DNA of 64,000 nucleotides from Lingula anatina (lineage: Eukaryota; Brachiopoda; Lingulata; Lingulida; Lingulidae), in NCBI RefSeq assembly GCF_001039355.2, contig NW_019775426.1, positions 309,129 to 373,128 on the forward strand, written 5' to 3'. The notes beneath the pieces are model-generated. The model did no database searches and had not been told where the DNA came from. It saw nothing but the letters and a program-made list of their open reading frames with translations. This document shows positions 1 to 12,178 of the stretch, one piece after another. A program made the translations under genes and the position numbers. Position 1 is the first letter of the stretch. Every line of letters starts with the position of its first letter.

Positions 1-307
1 ACAAGGCCGTGATTTCAAACCAGTATTTCAAATTTGAAAAAAAAAACTGTTCACTTTATACTGCTACTTGTCGCTTGGCAATCACGCAATCAAAGTAAGA
101 AAAGTCGTTACATTTGAAGTGCCTCTGCCTTAACTAGTCAATTTATAGAATTTCATACCAATTTTTTTAAACTTCCGTACAAAGATTAACCATGTTGATC
201 AAAAGCGTAGACAAGAATTTGAAAGTGAAAAGGGGAATGGAAATATATTCAGTGTTCTTACAACTGGAGTTAAACAATCCATCTTCCCTCTTCTTCTTGT
301 CCCACAG
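1..307 (+). other. 5' flank or intron upstream of deaminase exon
   Basis: AT-rich sequence with no convincing coding frame. It ends in a pyrimidine-rich stretch (about 280-303) followed by CACAG at 303-307, a good 3' splice acceptor. This suggests that 1-307 is at least partly intron, with a 5' exon lying outside the window. Confidence 0.5.
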
Positions 308-361
308 TTGGTGACGCAAGGCAGAAGCAGATCACATCATTTCCCCGTTAAGAATACACCG

Positions 362-1012
362 ATGAATTCGGTGAGTGCCGCCGACACCGCCATGGCTGTG
401 CACTCTGTTCTTTTCGAGTCCGCGACCGACATCATGGACACTTTTGAAAGGAGCGGGCCTCACTTCCCTGAGCGAAACTGGCCGACGGACAGCTATTGCG
501 TTTTCAAGTGCACGTTAGAGAAGTTGCCTCGCTCCTTCATCTTTACTGATAACCAAGATGGCCACGCCGAGGAGCAGGCCGTGAATTTCCTGGCAAAAAA
601 CATCAAGAGCCTGAAACCCCAGAAAATTCGGTTTTATTTGAATTGGTCCCCCTGCGCCCGCTGCAGCTCCCTGTTCTTGAACTTCAGCAGAATGATAACC
701 GAGAAGAAGCTGTCGATTGATTTAGAGATAGTGTTTAGAGGCTTGTATGAGATTTCGCGACCGTCGTGTAAAGGCCTGCCTTGTGATTGCGCCGTGCGCA
801 AACCGGAGCACGTGCAGAAACTGCACGCGTTGTGGAGGTGCGAGCACGTCACCGTGCGCACGTTCATCGAGGAAGATTGGAAAACGCTGGTCCAGTTGCT
901 CCATAACAATGCCGCCACCAAGCACGACGACGCTCTTCTCAGGAGGGATTTTGAACAACTGATGACGGAGCAAGAGAACAAGAAAAGGGATGAGAAGAAA
1001 AATAAGAATTAA
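362..1012 (+). CDS. AID/APOBEC-like cytidine deaminase
   Basis: Predicted zinc-dependent deaminase that converts cytosine to uracil in polynucleotides, by family analogy. The 216-residue product from the ATG at 362 carries the zinc signature: His68-Ala-Glu70, then Pro97-Cys98-x2-Cys101, with 26 residues between Glu and Pro. The motif NWSPCARC resembles the WSPC box of AID/APOBECs rather than nucleoside deaminases. A second cysteine cluster (PSCKGLPCDC) follows, and the tail is very lysine/glutamate-rich. The open frame continues upstream to the splice acceptor at 306-307 without an in-frame ATG, so an upstream coding exon is possible. The ATG at 392 has a better start context (CCGCCATGG) than the one at 362, so the N terminus is uncertain by 10 residues. 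The whole catalytic domain is in one exon and is richer in GC than its surroundings. AID/APOBEC-like genes are known in several invertebrate phyla. Immune or anti-transposon function is inference. Confidence 0.85.
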   Translation: MNSVSAADTAMAVHSVLFESATDIMDTFERSGPHFPERNWPTDSYCVFKCTLEKLPRSFIFTDNQDGHAEEQAVNFLAKNIKSLKPQKIRFYLNWSPCARCSSLFLNFSRMITEKKLSIDLEIVFRGLYEISRPSCKGLPCDCAVRKPEHVQKLHALWRCEHVTVRTFIEEDWKTLVQLLHNNAATKHDDALLRRDFEQLMTEQENKKRDEKKNKN

Positions 1013-1043
1013 AATGGAGAAAGTGAAAAACAATACTTTCCTA

Positions 1044-1049
1044 ATTAAA
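1044..1049 (+). promoter_or_regulatory. Poly(A) signal variant ATTAAA
   Basis: ATTAAA lies 32 bases after the stop codon of the deaminase exon. It is the commonest variant of AATAAA, and no AATAAA occurs nearby, so a very short 3' UTR is plausible. Confidence 0.4.
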
Positions 1050-3265
1050 AGTTTAATAAGAGTAAAGATGCCCGTAGAACACAAAATACTAAGCTTTATT
1101 GTTAATCCCATATACATGGATTTTACAGTGAAAATAACTCAGAAAAATAGGGGAAATCCTGGATGAAAATTACTCGCAAATCAAAATGACTTGCCAACAC
1201 TTTAGACTGGCTACTTGACTGTCGTCTGCTGCTGCTGCTGCCACTAGCTACTTCCGTGGTGTACAGCTTTATAAAACTCGTTGGTTGGGCTAGAGCTGCC
1301 ATAATCGACTTTCCGATACTGATCCAACATATAAAAGCTTTTAAGAATGACTGGCCCTCAATAAGTGTAATCGAGATGCCTAAACGATGATAAAGTATTG
1401 TCACCAATAGCAAAATCATCGTAACACAATCCACATTAGACTCAGGGGTTAATTTAATGGCCGATAGAACTAGATAAGCGGCACGTTCAGATTATTTGTG
1501 AAACGTTAGTTTGTCGGATAGGGTTTAACCCCCAAACAGACTTGAAATATGTGGTGCTGTTGATCAAAGGTGTCGTTGCTCGATGCTCTTGACTTCTACA
1601 TCAACAGGTGCGACACGTCACAAAATACACTGTTGATAGGAAACGTCACATTTACCTCAGCGCAAAAGACAAACCAAACGATGCCCAACTCTTTCAATGA
1701 TGTTTTTCTCATTCCTTGGGAGGAAATTAATGTTAGATGCAGATATAACGATATAGTTCTTAAAGTTTACAAAGTTAATTTGATTGGTTACTTAGTAATT
1801 TGAGATGCTTAAGGGCCATTGCCTTTAATGAAATCTTTCAATTATGTTCTTCAGCAGCTTGTATTATTTTAGTAAAATTAAGTTTTTGAAAGGCGTTTTA
1901 CATCTGTATTGTATTGCCCTTGTTCAAAATGCTTAGTTTTGACGTAAAATTGTTTATTCATTAACTTGTCAATTTTCTAAATCTCTCAAACCTACTGCCG
2001 TTCTCTTTAATTCTTTCAAAAAGCGCTTTTAAAAAAAGCGAATAAAATTAGACATATTATATGTATGCCGTTTATATTTAGAATAGAATTCAGCTTTCAT
2101 TGCCTTATGGCGTACGGGGCGGTTCTTTGTGTGAAAGCGCACAATCAAACGAACATCGATCGCCTTCCTGTTTTTAGTGTCTTTTGTCGCAAAATTTGCC
2201 GGTCAAGCAAGCAGATTTTTCTTTTTCTTTTTACTCGGTCTGAATGCCAATCCCAACCAGCTTGGACCCATGGTGCCCCATGCTAGTTTGATGGGTTCTA
2301 CCCAGCTAAGAGTCCACTATTGTTGTGGTGGTGTACTGCTCGTCGTCTAGAATTTCAATTATCTGCCCACAATGTGTTCGATTCTTAAGTGTCAGGCCTG
2401 GTATATTTAAGAAATAGATCGGCTTCAATATGATACAAAAAGCGCCCGACTTGCTACGAAAAAGTTATGTAACTCCATCGCTGAGTTATGTAAAATTTTC
2501 GCTTCATGCCTTTAAACATGTTCTATTCTTGTCATACTATTCAGTTTGAAAAACGTGGAAGTTGTAAAATGCACTTTTTTAAAGACACGGGTTTTATAAA
2601 CGGGTTAGGCGTTTACTAACACTACCCGAAGATCTTTTAGCACTTACGCCCATATTAACCACATAACCCACGAATTAACCAACACATCGTAAAAATATTT
2701 ACCACTACCAGAGTAATTTTTAGCACTAACATTCATCCGCTATGGTAGTAATAAACACTTTTCCGAGCGCTGAAAAGCAAAGCTAAATTAACCTTTTTAA
2801 TCAACATCTTTACACAAGGGCTTTAAACCAGATTATACCATCAAGAGTTGGACTGAATATGAAATTAACACCAAAATCAATGAAACTACACCGTACCAAG
2901 CTTACGTGCCCACATTAAGTTTTTTTTCATACATGTATGCGGCTTTTTCTGTAGACAAACGTTTGTTTGATGCCATTGTTTGAAAAACAATTCAATGTTG
3001 TCAGTAATAAAAAAAAAGGTACGACACGGCACAATATGCACTGGCGTTCAAACTTCGCACGGCTGGCTCAATCCCGTCATTTCTTTATTGGCAAACGCAT
3101 TCCCTCCGGAAAATAACAGAAAATAACTTTTTTTAAACAAAATGAAAATCATAAGAGACTTTGTCGCATAATAGACACAAAAAATGGATCTCCACACCGC
3201 CCTGGTGATTTTGGCGTAATGAAATCATTATGGCAGTAACAACCAGTCATTATACTTGATATCAG
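1050..3265. other. Intergenic, no recognised feature
   Basis: AT-rich with scattered short open frames that look like chance. No RNA gene, repeat family or conserved domain was recognised. Confidence 0.5.
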
Positions 3266-3520
3266 GTGGTCAGGCAGATTGATGCTTTGCAATCTGATTC
3301 CACGGATCCAATGGATGCCTCGATAATCTCACAGGCATGGGATTGTGTTAGAGAAGACAAAATGTGTTTTTCACTCTATCTGAAACGTTACCAATGGGTT
3401 ATTGTGCTACTCTCTACCAGAGGCCAGCAGGGTGGTGACGTCAGTTCTGTACCAATGTTATCGCTGGACAGTACTGAAATGTGCGCAGAATTAGTCAGAG
3501 CAATATCTGTGAATAACTAG
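3266..3520 (+). CDS. Possible last exon, unrecognised product
   Basis: A frame of 84 codons opens right after a possible acceptor (TTGATATCAG, ending 3265) and closes with TAG at 3518-3520. There is no ATG at the start, so if real it would be a 3'-terminal exon. The composition is less AT-rich than the flanks. The peptide has no motif I recognise. It could equally be a chance frame. Confidence 0.15.
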   Translation: MVRQIDALQSDSTDPMDASIISQAWDCVREDKMCFSLYLKRYQWVIVLLSTRGQQGGDVSSVPMLSLDSTEMCAELVRAISVNN

Positions 3521-3944
3521 TGAAAAATGGCACTGTGGTCCAGGTAGATGATGAATACATGCCGTCTTCTTAATTTTTTATCCTTTTAATTTTTCCATAG
3601 CAACACGCGCGCACGTGCGAAACGCGACTTACTCGAGAGATTTTACCAGTTTTGTGTTCTTCATATTATTGTGATTTTTCCGTCGTCTACTGTTTTATAT
3701 TTGTCAAAATTTTATTCATCTACATCGTTACAAATAACACTCATCAGTAATCCCCTCAGGGCATAAAAATGACCCCGAACCCGATGTCGGCTGCTTTGTG
3801 ATGGACGACCAACACTTTCCTTACCATGTCAGAGCTCATTATTCTCTTCACAACTTGGGGTCCAACATCCTAGCTACGACCACGAAGTCCTCATAAGCTG
3901 GACCCCGTACAAGACACACACTGACACAGCGGCCAATCCTGACC

Positions 3945-4229
3945 ACTGGCGGATCTGGGGGGTTTGCCGAAGGGAAGTCGTGGGTAGGCCCTTAAAGATC
4001 CTTTAAGGGTTAAACAGATATCAGAATAAGGGTTCATGGATATAAAACTTTTCAAATTTAAATAGCAGAAAGTGTTAATTTAATTGTAACATGTACATGT
4101 AGGACACATAGATAGAAAGATTTTTTTGTCTTTATATTAGATTTTGAAAGGGAAAAAGGCTATCTTCGATGCTAGGGCTACACGTCTCTAGCTGCCTTGC
4201 CCCCCTACCCCTCCCCCCGATTCGCCATA
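3945..4229. mobile_element. MITE-like element with tggcgga-type inverted ends
   Basis: The left end reads actggcggatctgggggg and the right end, reversed, reads tatggcgaatcgggggg. These are imperfect inverted termini of about 17 bp around an AT-rich core of 285 bp in total. There is no coding capacity, so it is probably a non-autonomous DNA transposon. Part of a similar end (aatctgccactg) is seen near 15570-15581. Confidence 0.5.
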
Positions 4230-7115
4230 GAATCCAGACGGCCTTTTGATAGAGGATCTAGGGAAAACATCTCTCATATATTGAGTTTTGTATTTAAGTA
4301 AAAGTGGTGTAAAACGTGTTTATGTTGAATGTTTTCGAATTTGTTGACCAATGGAAAATTGTGAAAGCAAACAGAAAAGCTTTTAATCCAATGAAATATT
4401 TGTGAAGGTGACTTTTTAGTAGTAGCCTACCACAGAGTAAAATGAACAGATATGGAAAGGAGTCAGCAAACAATGTTCACACAAAATATAAAAATAGCAA
4501 TAATATATAATGATAATCATTATTATTATTATATCAAGAAAAATCGTGATCTGTTATTTAATGTCTCTCGGAAAATAAAAAAAAAACTTTCCAAAATTAT
4601 ACAGCCTTACATCCTCAGAATGTCAACATCAAATAGAAGAATCATGATAACCTCTTCCTGTCTTTCTGTTCTTTTCCTGGAAAAGATCATCTTCGAAATC
4701 CCAGTATTCAAATGACAAAATGCTGTGGAATAATTAGGAGGACATCCGGGAATAATCTGGATACTCCCGGGAATAATCTGGATACTCCAAGAGGACAACC
4801 GGGAATTCCATCTGAGCGATAGGGCGCGTTCCTACGCTAGGATTCGTAGGCATGGGCAAACAAGTATAGGGTCGAGTTAAGCATTACATTTTTAGTTCAT
4901 AATATACATAAATTTTTCTATCAAAAGATATGCTTAGTCATTGTTCTTTAAATTTTTCGCGTCTATTCCAGCATTTTAGGGAATGACAAAGTTTTGGGGA
5001 ATGATATAGTTTCAAGAAACTGCAAAACGAGTGAGTAGTTTTCAATATAACACAGCTTAGACTGGTCCCACAAGACAACTTTGAACCGAGAGGTGGTCTT
5101 ATTTGAAAATAGCAACTGTAAGTTTACTTAAATGTGGAAGTCTGCTAAATGAAATATTGCTCCTGCTTTAAGAAAAGAAAATACACGGTGCATGCATTTT
5201 AATGCATTATTACGGATTTATCCTTAATTTGAATAAAGCAAGATTTTTTGGGGACCCAACCCTAATCCGTTACTAGGAAACGACTCTATCCACGCTCGGT
5301 TGTCAACTTGTTCGGTTAAGGAATCTAAAAGCCACATAATGGATTAAATAATTTTAAACAAATGTAATGAAATCGTCACAAGTACGTCCTCTGCAACTGT
5401 ATTCCGATAATGCGCGCGACAACTTACAAAGCTGAATAGTGCGCAGCTACCAGATATATGTGAATCCAGGGGGAGGGCACAGCAGGCACGTGACCCTCTC
5501 TCAGCATCAGAGCTACATCTTTCCCCCCCCCCCCCTCCCGAAAAAAAAGCGCCGACAGGAGACGAATTCAGGCAAAACCTAGCTTGCCCCACGTTCTTTT
5601 TTAAACCAGACTTTCAGCATTCTGTTTATCCTTTGATTTAACGCCGTTTTACAGCTAAGGGAAGAACTGAAAGTTTGGGCATCTGGTCTTTTAACTACTA
5701 TTTAAAAGTAACTAGGTTGTTGTTTTAAGGGGTATTTTACGGGATTTTGACACAAACATAATCAAAGATCTTTGCTGGGGCAGGTCTGGTTGAAATCCTA
5801 CAAAATTCTAGTCAACTTTCACTTTCGCGAGTTCTCAACTCAAAACATATCAATAAGATATATTGTATGTCATTTAGACCACATTTTCTCCACATGGCAT
5901 TCTTGTTACGCGTTTTCAATCACATGTCACGTACTTCTTCACTTCGAAAACATGCAACATGCTATTTGCAATAACGTCATCTGTCCTAGTAGAAATTAGA
6001 CGGAATAAAATTTATTTTCCATAGTTTTAAATAAATATGTGCAATAAGACAGTTTGAAATAAACATTTATTTTTATTTTATTGATATAATTATCAATTTA
6101 TTATTTTCGATTGGTTTGAACAGAATGCAACATATAAGATAAAACGGTACTCCCACACAGGCTACTCTCTGTCTAACCACCCATAATTCCTAATTGTTTT
6201 CTGGGTTCCTTCAATTTACATTTTATTCATTTTTAAAAGTTTAAGGGAAATTTTTACAGGGGAAGAATTCAGCTTCCATGTCTTAATAAAAATCTAAAAT
6301 GGAAAATACAGCGTTAATGTTTCCTTTGATTTCCGTCTAAAAGCACAAAATGTCCCCCATCACGTGAAACTCTGTCCAAAAGGTTCGCGCTCAGTAATGT
6401 AAGGTCACCCAAATATTAACCGTGGTGTGTAGTAAACGCTTTTTACCACCTTTTAGAAAAAACAAATTGCCTCATTTTTTATATAAATCACCTCGTTTGC
6501 AGCAGTGATTTAAGGCAACTGCAGCGTGTACGTGGAGGCATTTCCGTCGAGGGCGAACCACAGACTGACGACAACAGTCACTAGAGGCATTCTCTTTAAA
6601 TTTTTTCTCTCCGTCCCCAGACACCAATGATTACATCTTTCAGTCTCTTACAAAACGTTATAGCACAAACAGAAGGAATTTTAATGTTTTTTAAATGGCC
6701 GGTTTTATCTAAAATGCACCAAGTGCTATAACTGTTACAGATAGGAAAGGGCTTACTAAGAAACGTTTATTATCCACCCTAAAAATAATCTAATGCTAGA
6801 TAAATGGATGATTATTTTTTTCTTGGGCTGAATGATAATACTCATGCCATGAATTTCCGTAATGCCTTACTATAGATATCATTTTAAGCCAGTTCTTATC
6901 ATGGTATAAAATAAATAACTTGCATAAGTCAATAACTAAAATTCCTGGAACTAAATTTTCATTCAATATCATCATGACTTCTAAATTTGATGATACTTTA
7001 CATAATTAAGAGAATAATCTAACTGAAATGTGTGACACTTTGAACGGCTATAAGACTTATCACAAACAGAATACTTGTTCCAACAAAAACTGTGATATGA
7101 AATATGAATAAGATT
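4230..7115. other. Intergenic, short tandem duplication only
   Basis: No gene recognised. It contains two perfect tandem copies of a 21-bp unit at 4746-4787 and a C-run at 5521-5536. Confidence 0.5.
4746..4787. repeat. Two tandem copies of a 21-bp unit
   Basis: The unit begins ccgggaataatctgg and is repeated exactly once at a 21-bp period. Similar ggaca(t/a)ccggga sequences lie on either side. Confidence 0.8.
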
Positions 7116-7224
7116 CAGGCCCATATATAACCAGCCATTTCAAAAGGGGGGTGGGGGCTTTTTCTGAAAAAGTGGACCTTTTAACATGACACCTTCTTGG
7201 ACTAAGATCAAATTTTACCAAGAG
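7116..7224 (+). mobile_element. Truncated copy of repeat family A
   Basis: It matches the left two thirds of family A: caggccc start, the 'gaaaaagtggacctttt' block and the 'agatcaaattttacc' block. The match then stops near 7224, and the right inverted end is missing. Confidence 0.6.
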
Positions 7225-9007
7225 CAAACCTCATTGCCTATAATTTAATGTCTCTATCCTAACATAATAACTTGAGGTAAAAAGTTGGTCTTAATTTTTA
7301 CATTTAAGAAATTTTAATTTCTTAAAAGTAACTATTATTCTTAAGCATATTATGTTATTTTTCTTTTTCGCAAAAAAAGGTGTAATATTTAAATGAAGCT
7401 GACAACTACTGATGTACTTTGGGTCAAAGAGGACTATAAAATTTTAGACTTATGATCTTAAACCACACATGTTCACATCCTGCAGTATAATTTTCTGTAT
7501 TGCATCAGTGTGAGTGGTCCTACCCGGTAATATGTAGTTTCACTATGGGTGGGCGTGGGTGGGAGGATCACTCCCTTCCAGAAGCCCAAATGTAACCAGT
7601 CAAAATTAATACAGTTTACTGGGGGTGGGGGGGGGGGGGTGAGGAATCTATGCTCTAGCACAGTAGCCAGGCATTTGTCAATCTCTCAAACTAGAGCAGT
7701 ATACTGAAATATGTGACAAATTAATGAGCGAAAGACTTAAGGGTCTTTTTTTCGTTGTTGTTTAACCATCCTTTGTGACAGGGGAGTAACGGGTTACACA
7801 TACAGGTATTCTTATACTAGTGGTGTGATGATGCAAGAGTTTCTAGTTCACCCTTATTAATCCCAGAGTGCTTTAGTCATTCTCAGATGATTCTCCCCCA
7901 CAATGACATCACTGCTGACATATACAAGAGTTTTTTTTCTAATTATACAGCAGGCAGCTAATAAATTACCATTAGAAAAGGTTTCAGAACTGACCATCCT
8001 TTACCTTATTTGTTATTCAAATCCTTCCTTGTTTGTTTATTGTTGTTATTGTTGTTGGTTCTTGCAAGTTTAACAGTAGAGAAAAGGAGTGGCCACATTC
8101 ACCGCTGCGTAATTCAACCTTTGGTAAGCCTACCAAAGGAGAGCCCTCAACCTATAAACAACTCAGTATGCATAAAATTGGGCATATTTATATATTCATG
8201 AAATCATGTTCAGAAATATAATGTAGGAGGCTTTCTGTGAATTAACTTCATCCTTTCACTGTGTATCCATATTGTGAATTATGATAAATGTTTCTGACAA
8301 GTATTCATATTTTCTGAAATGACTATATATTATTATGAACATCTGTGAACACTTTTCCTCACTACTGAAACTAAAAAGTAAAAAAAAAATTAATATTTGT
8401 TAAAATGTATTACATATCTGCATTATATATTTGCTACAAATATTCATTTTAATGCCATGAGGAAAAAAATTCTATACTTTAATAAAAGAAAAAACTTTAC
8501 TCATATCGTTAAAATATATCATCAAAATATTATGAGTTGCCAAAGGATACCATCTGACCAGAATGATTCGAAAGAAAAACTTTACCACAAAATTGAATTC
8601 AACCTCTTCCGTTTCTCATTCTGATATATTCCACATTCTCAGAACATGTTGACTCAAAGCACCCTGAATTTGACTACTCACTTCTAAATATATACCAGTA
8701 TTCCTTGGCTGTTTTAGCACTGATAAAACATACATATATGAGTAGGGAAGGAGAGTCACCGTCACTGCTCTGAAAACCAGGGTGACTTTTGTGATCAGAA
8801 TGAATAAACAACAATAAAATCTTAAGATATTGCCCATCAAAAGAGAAAATATGGGTCTTGAAGAAGGACATTAATTTACAAAGAGGAGTTTTTCTTTTAA
8901 GAGAGGTTTTGCGTCTTCAAATGTCCGAGTCTCAATCTTTGGGCTCCAACCATCTGCACAAACTGACATCCGTCTGAGACAATTAAATTTGGTCGTCTGT
9001 TCATGAT
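7225..9007. other. Intergenic, no recognised gene
   Basis: AT-rich sequence with a G-run at 7621-7640. Short open frames here look like chance. Confidence 0.5.
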
Positions 9008-9186
9008 CAGGTCCATAGCCAGCAGTTGCAAAAAGGGGATTCTTTTTCTGAAAATGTGGACCTTTTGTCATGAAACAATAGTTGACATAGATCAAATTTA
9101 CCCAGAGTGGACCTTTTCCCAGCAAAAAGGGAGGAGGGGGTTCTTTCGCCGCCCCCCCCCCCGAATCCCCCCTGGCTACGTGCCCG
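9008..9186 (+). mobile_element. Repeat family A copy, full length
   Basis: Starts caggtccatagccag and ends ctggctacgtgcccg. Internal blocks 'gtggaccttttg', 'agatcaaatttaccc' and 'gtggaccttttcccagcaaaaagg' are shared with the copies at 18137 and 62439. The cytosine run near the right end has expanded. No clear target duplication is visible. Confidence 0.75.
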
Positions 9187-10350
9187 GTGTTAGCTATATT
9201 TTGGTTACTTCAATGGCTTGTTTTTTGGTGATGTAACAGGCTGTTTGTATTGGGCATGACACGTATGAAAATATGCCCTTTTAGTGGAATGAGTTCTATC
9301 ACAGAAAAGGTTAAAACAACCACTGACAAAAATTCAGGCGTCATGACTGATGTCACTCAGATGACTGGAATTATAATAAAAGAAGAAAAAAAAAAGGAAA
9401 AAATAAAGAACTTAGAGGTTGTAACAGAGGGTTGTTTTTGTCAATTAAAAATGTTTTTCTCTGTCATGCTATTAGGAAAAGAATTTCCGCTCCAAAGTCG
9501 ACTTCGATTGATGAAGATTAAGACAAAAATGCAAACACAAACGTAAAAAAAAATGTCCTTTTGTTGTAATAACTTCTGAATGGTGTGTTTTTTGTCACTG
9601 ACAAGCATGAAGGGCTTACGAACATACCGGTATGTGACGTTTGAAACTTTTCATCTTCATTTTCTAGAAAAACATGGAAATACAAACACATGGCTGAAAT
9701 AATGCTGGAAAAAAATCATAAAAACGTCTACTTATAAATCATTATCAGTGAAAGTATACTGTTTAAATACAAAGTTAATATTGAACATGTGAAGGAAAAC
9801 ACTGAAAAGGCTTTCAAAATCCAATTGGTGGAGTATTCAGCACTGAGAATTTGCCTCCTGCACTTTAAAGGATGGTCAGATGCAAATGTGGTCTGAGAAT
9901 ATCAGTGTACTCTATTACAGTATTACCACACACACATTAAAGTAGAACACAGCCAAACAAAACAACCACACCTTTGATCCTACACACCTGTCTGTAAAGG
10001 TGTATATGACGTGTGGTTAAACCCAGGTTGTGGTCAGTTGTATTACCAATGCGGACACAGAGATCATATTGATTGTTTGACAGAAAATGTGAAATAATCA
10101 CACCTGGGCCTGTTTGTACATGTACTAAAGAACTATATATATATATATAGTCCGAAAATTGGTCTAAACTTTTACACCAAAATTCCACGCTTGGACCAAA
10201 GATAAATTGTTAGTAGTCTAATTAAATAAAAATTGTGCCTGTTTTATAATGAAAAAAAAAAAAGAATAGAAAAGAAAAGAAAATGCTGTAGTTTTTAGAC
10301 CAGCTCTTTTTCTGTTGACCACTTCACATTCATTCATACTTTATTTAAGT
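9187..10350. other. Intergenic, no recognised feature
   Basis: AT-rich. A short AT dinucleotide run lies near 10134-10150. No gene recognised. Confidence 0.5.
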
Positions 10351-10617
10351 CTTAGGCCCCATTTCCCATGGACACCATCAGTCTACATGGATGGACCAAA
10401 TCTCAGGGACTCTTGCCGAGTGCAATCAGCTGAACTAAATGATAGACCTCCTCTTGATTCCCATACTCATATAATCACCAGCTTTTCTGTATTCCACTCA
10501 ATGCTAGGAGGAGGTGTGTCATTCAGTTAAGCTGATTGCACTCAGCAAGAGTCCCCGCAGAGTTGGATCAATCTCTGTAGACCAATGGTGCCTATATATG
10601 TGAATGGGACCCATAAG
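10351..10617. mobile_element. Foldback element, long inverted arms
   Basis: The left arm (about 10354-10450) and right arm (about 10505-10613) are imperfect inverted copies. For example, gactcttgccgagtgcaatc on the left pairs with gattgcactcagcaagagtc on the right. The ends resemble ggccccattt / aatgggaccc. No coding capacity. It shares end and arm character with the elements at 18870 and 40844. Confidence 0.7.
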
Positions 10618-12137
10618 TTCTTTTATGAAACCATAGAACCTCTATATAGAACCTGTACCTGAAAGAACTGACAAACTGCCAATAGGATGTAACCACACCT
10701 TGTGGTGAGATGTGACCACCATGGGTGCAAACAGAGTAAACAATTTACGCATTTAATTGTGAAAGTTTGTTTACCTGTTGGCAAAGCATTATAATCCTAA
10801 CCATTCCGTAATCAAACATAACTATGCTATTAATAGACGGATAATCTAGTGATTAAAGTGTGAAAATAATTCATTTAAGTTTTACCCACACCTTTCCATC
10901 CTTGCTCATAGAATTTTCGTTCTCTTAAATACTTGACTTTGTTTGTGGACATGACAATTCTAAAGGTTAAATGATTACTGTACAAATATAAAAATCAGGC
11001 CAATTTGCCCATGTTTAATATTGGTTAACTTCTCAGAAAAGAATTAAAATAAAAATTTTAAAAAATTGAAGACACCAAACATCTTGCATGAAATATAAGA
11101 TTTTAAGAAAATTAATTCAATTTTTAGCTTCTTAAAAAATTTCCATCAACTATTCTTTGAAAATGGGCTGTGCCACAAATTCAAATATACATGATTTAAC
11201 TGCTACTGAATGTGAAACTGGGAGCAAAAAATGTGGTAATTTCCAGAAATTTTCAAATGCCTAACGTTTTGTCACATTTTGTTTTTTCATCATTCTCAGA
11301 ATTCTAAGACACTCACATTAATTTCTTTCGAACACAAAGCCATCTATCTTTGTAAAAACTTTTGAATCAACTTTTTAAATTATTACAAACAAAGCATTTT
11401 TGTGGTAGACAATTCTTAACTTTTATATGTTCAATTTTTTTAAGTTACTACCGTAGTCTTATACACAACAGTTATGGACCCAGATGATAAAGTGAGGCCG
11501 AGTTAATGGGTATGCCCACGTCATGCTGGAATGTCCTTTGGCTGTACTTACACAATGGTAAACTTGGTCAGACATACATGGTCATCACCCAGGTCTGAAT
11601 AAGGTCTATATGGGACTTTATATAGTCTGATACACATACAATATCTCTGTGCCTGTTGAATATGGGACTCTGACATTGTAAATAGCTGAATGGTATTGGA
11701 GGAGGATGGGGGGGTGCATTAAAATAATGTGAATATTTTGTGATTTATTGTGATATATTAATAATAACTATTACATGACATTTAATTGTGTGATGTTTAA
11801 GATGTTTAATTTCAAATTGTGAAATGAATTATTTCATCTGTTTTGAAACAAAAAATTGAGACATGGAAGCTTTTCACTGTGAGAGATAAGAGAGACCACA
11901 TGAAAAGAGAAAGAGAGAGAGAGAGAGAGAAAATGAAAAAGTTGTTCCTTTTGGACACCATGTACTTATTAATTAATGAACCAATAAGGTGAAGCTGCCT
12001 ACAGGAAAAAAGTAGCAAAAACATCACCACAACCACTCATGCTGGATTTATCTATACATACATTTTTTACCAGCATATATCCTATTAATAAAACTTAAAG
12101 CAATAAAACAACTGAAGTCTACAAATCTTGAAAGAAA

Positions 12138-12140
<3 letters not shown>

Positions 12141-12175
<35 letters not shown>
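12141..12175. repeat. (GA)n microsatellite
   Basis: Uninterrupted GA dinucleotide run of about 35 bases. Confidence 0.95.

Positions 12176-12178
<3 letters not shown>

Noticed and set aside
308-361. Deaminase starting at the TTG at 308
   Set aside because: TTG is not a normal nuclear start in animals, and 308 is simply the first base after a splice acceptor.
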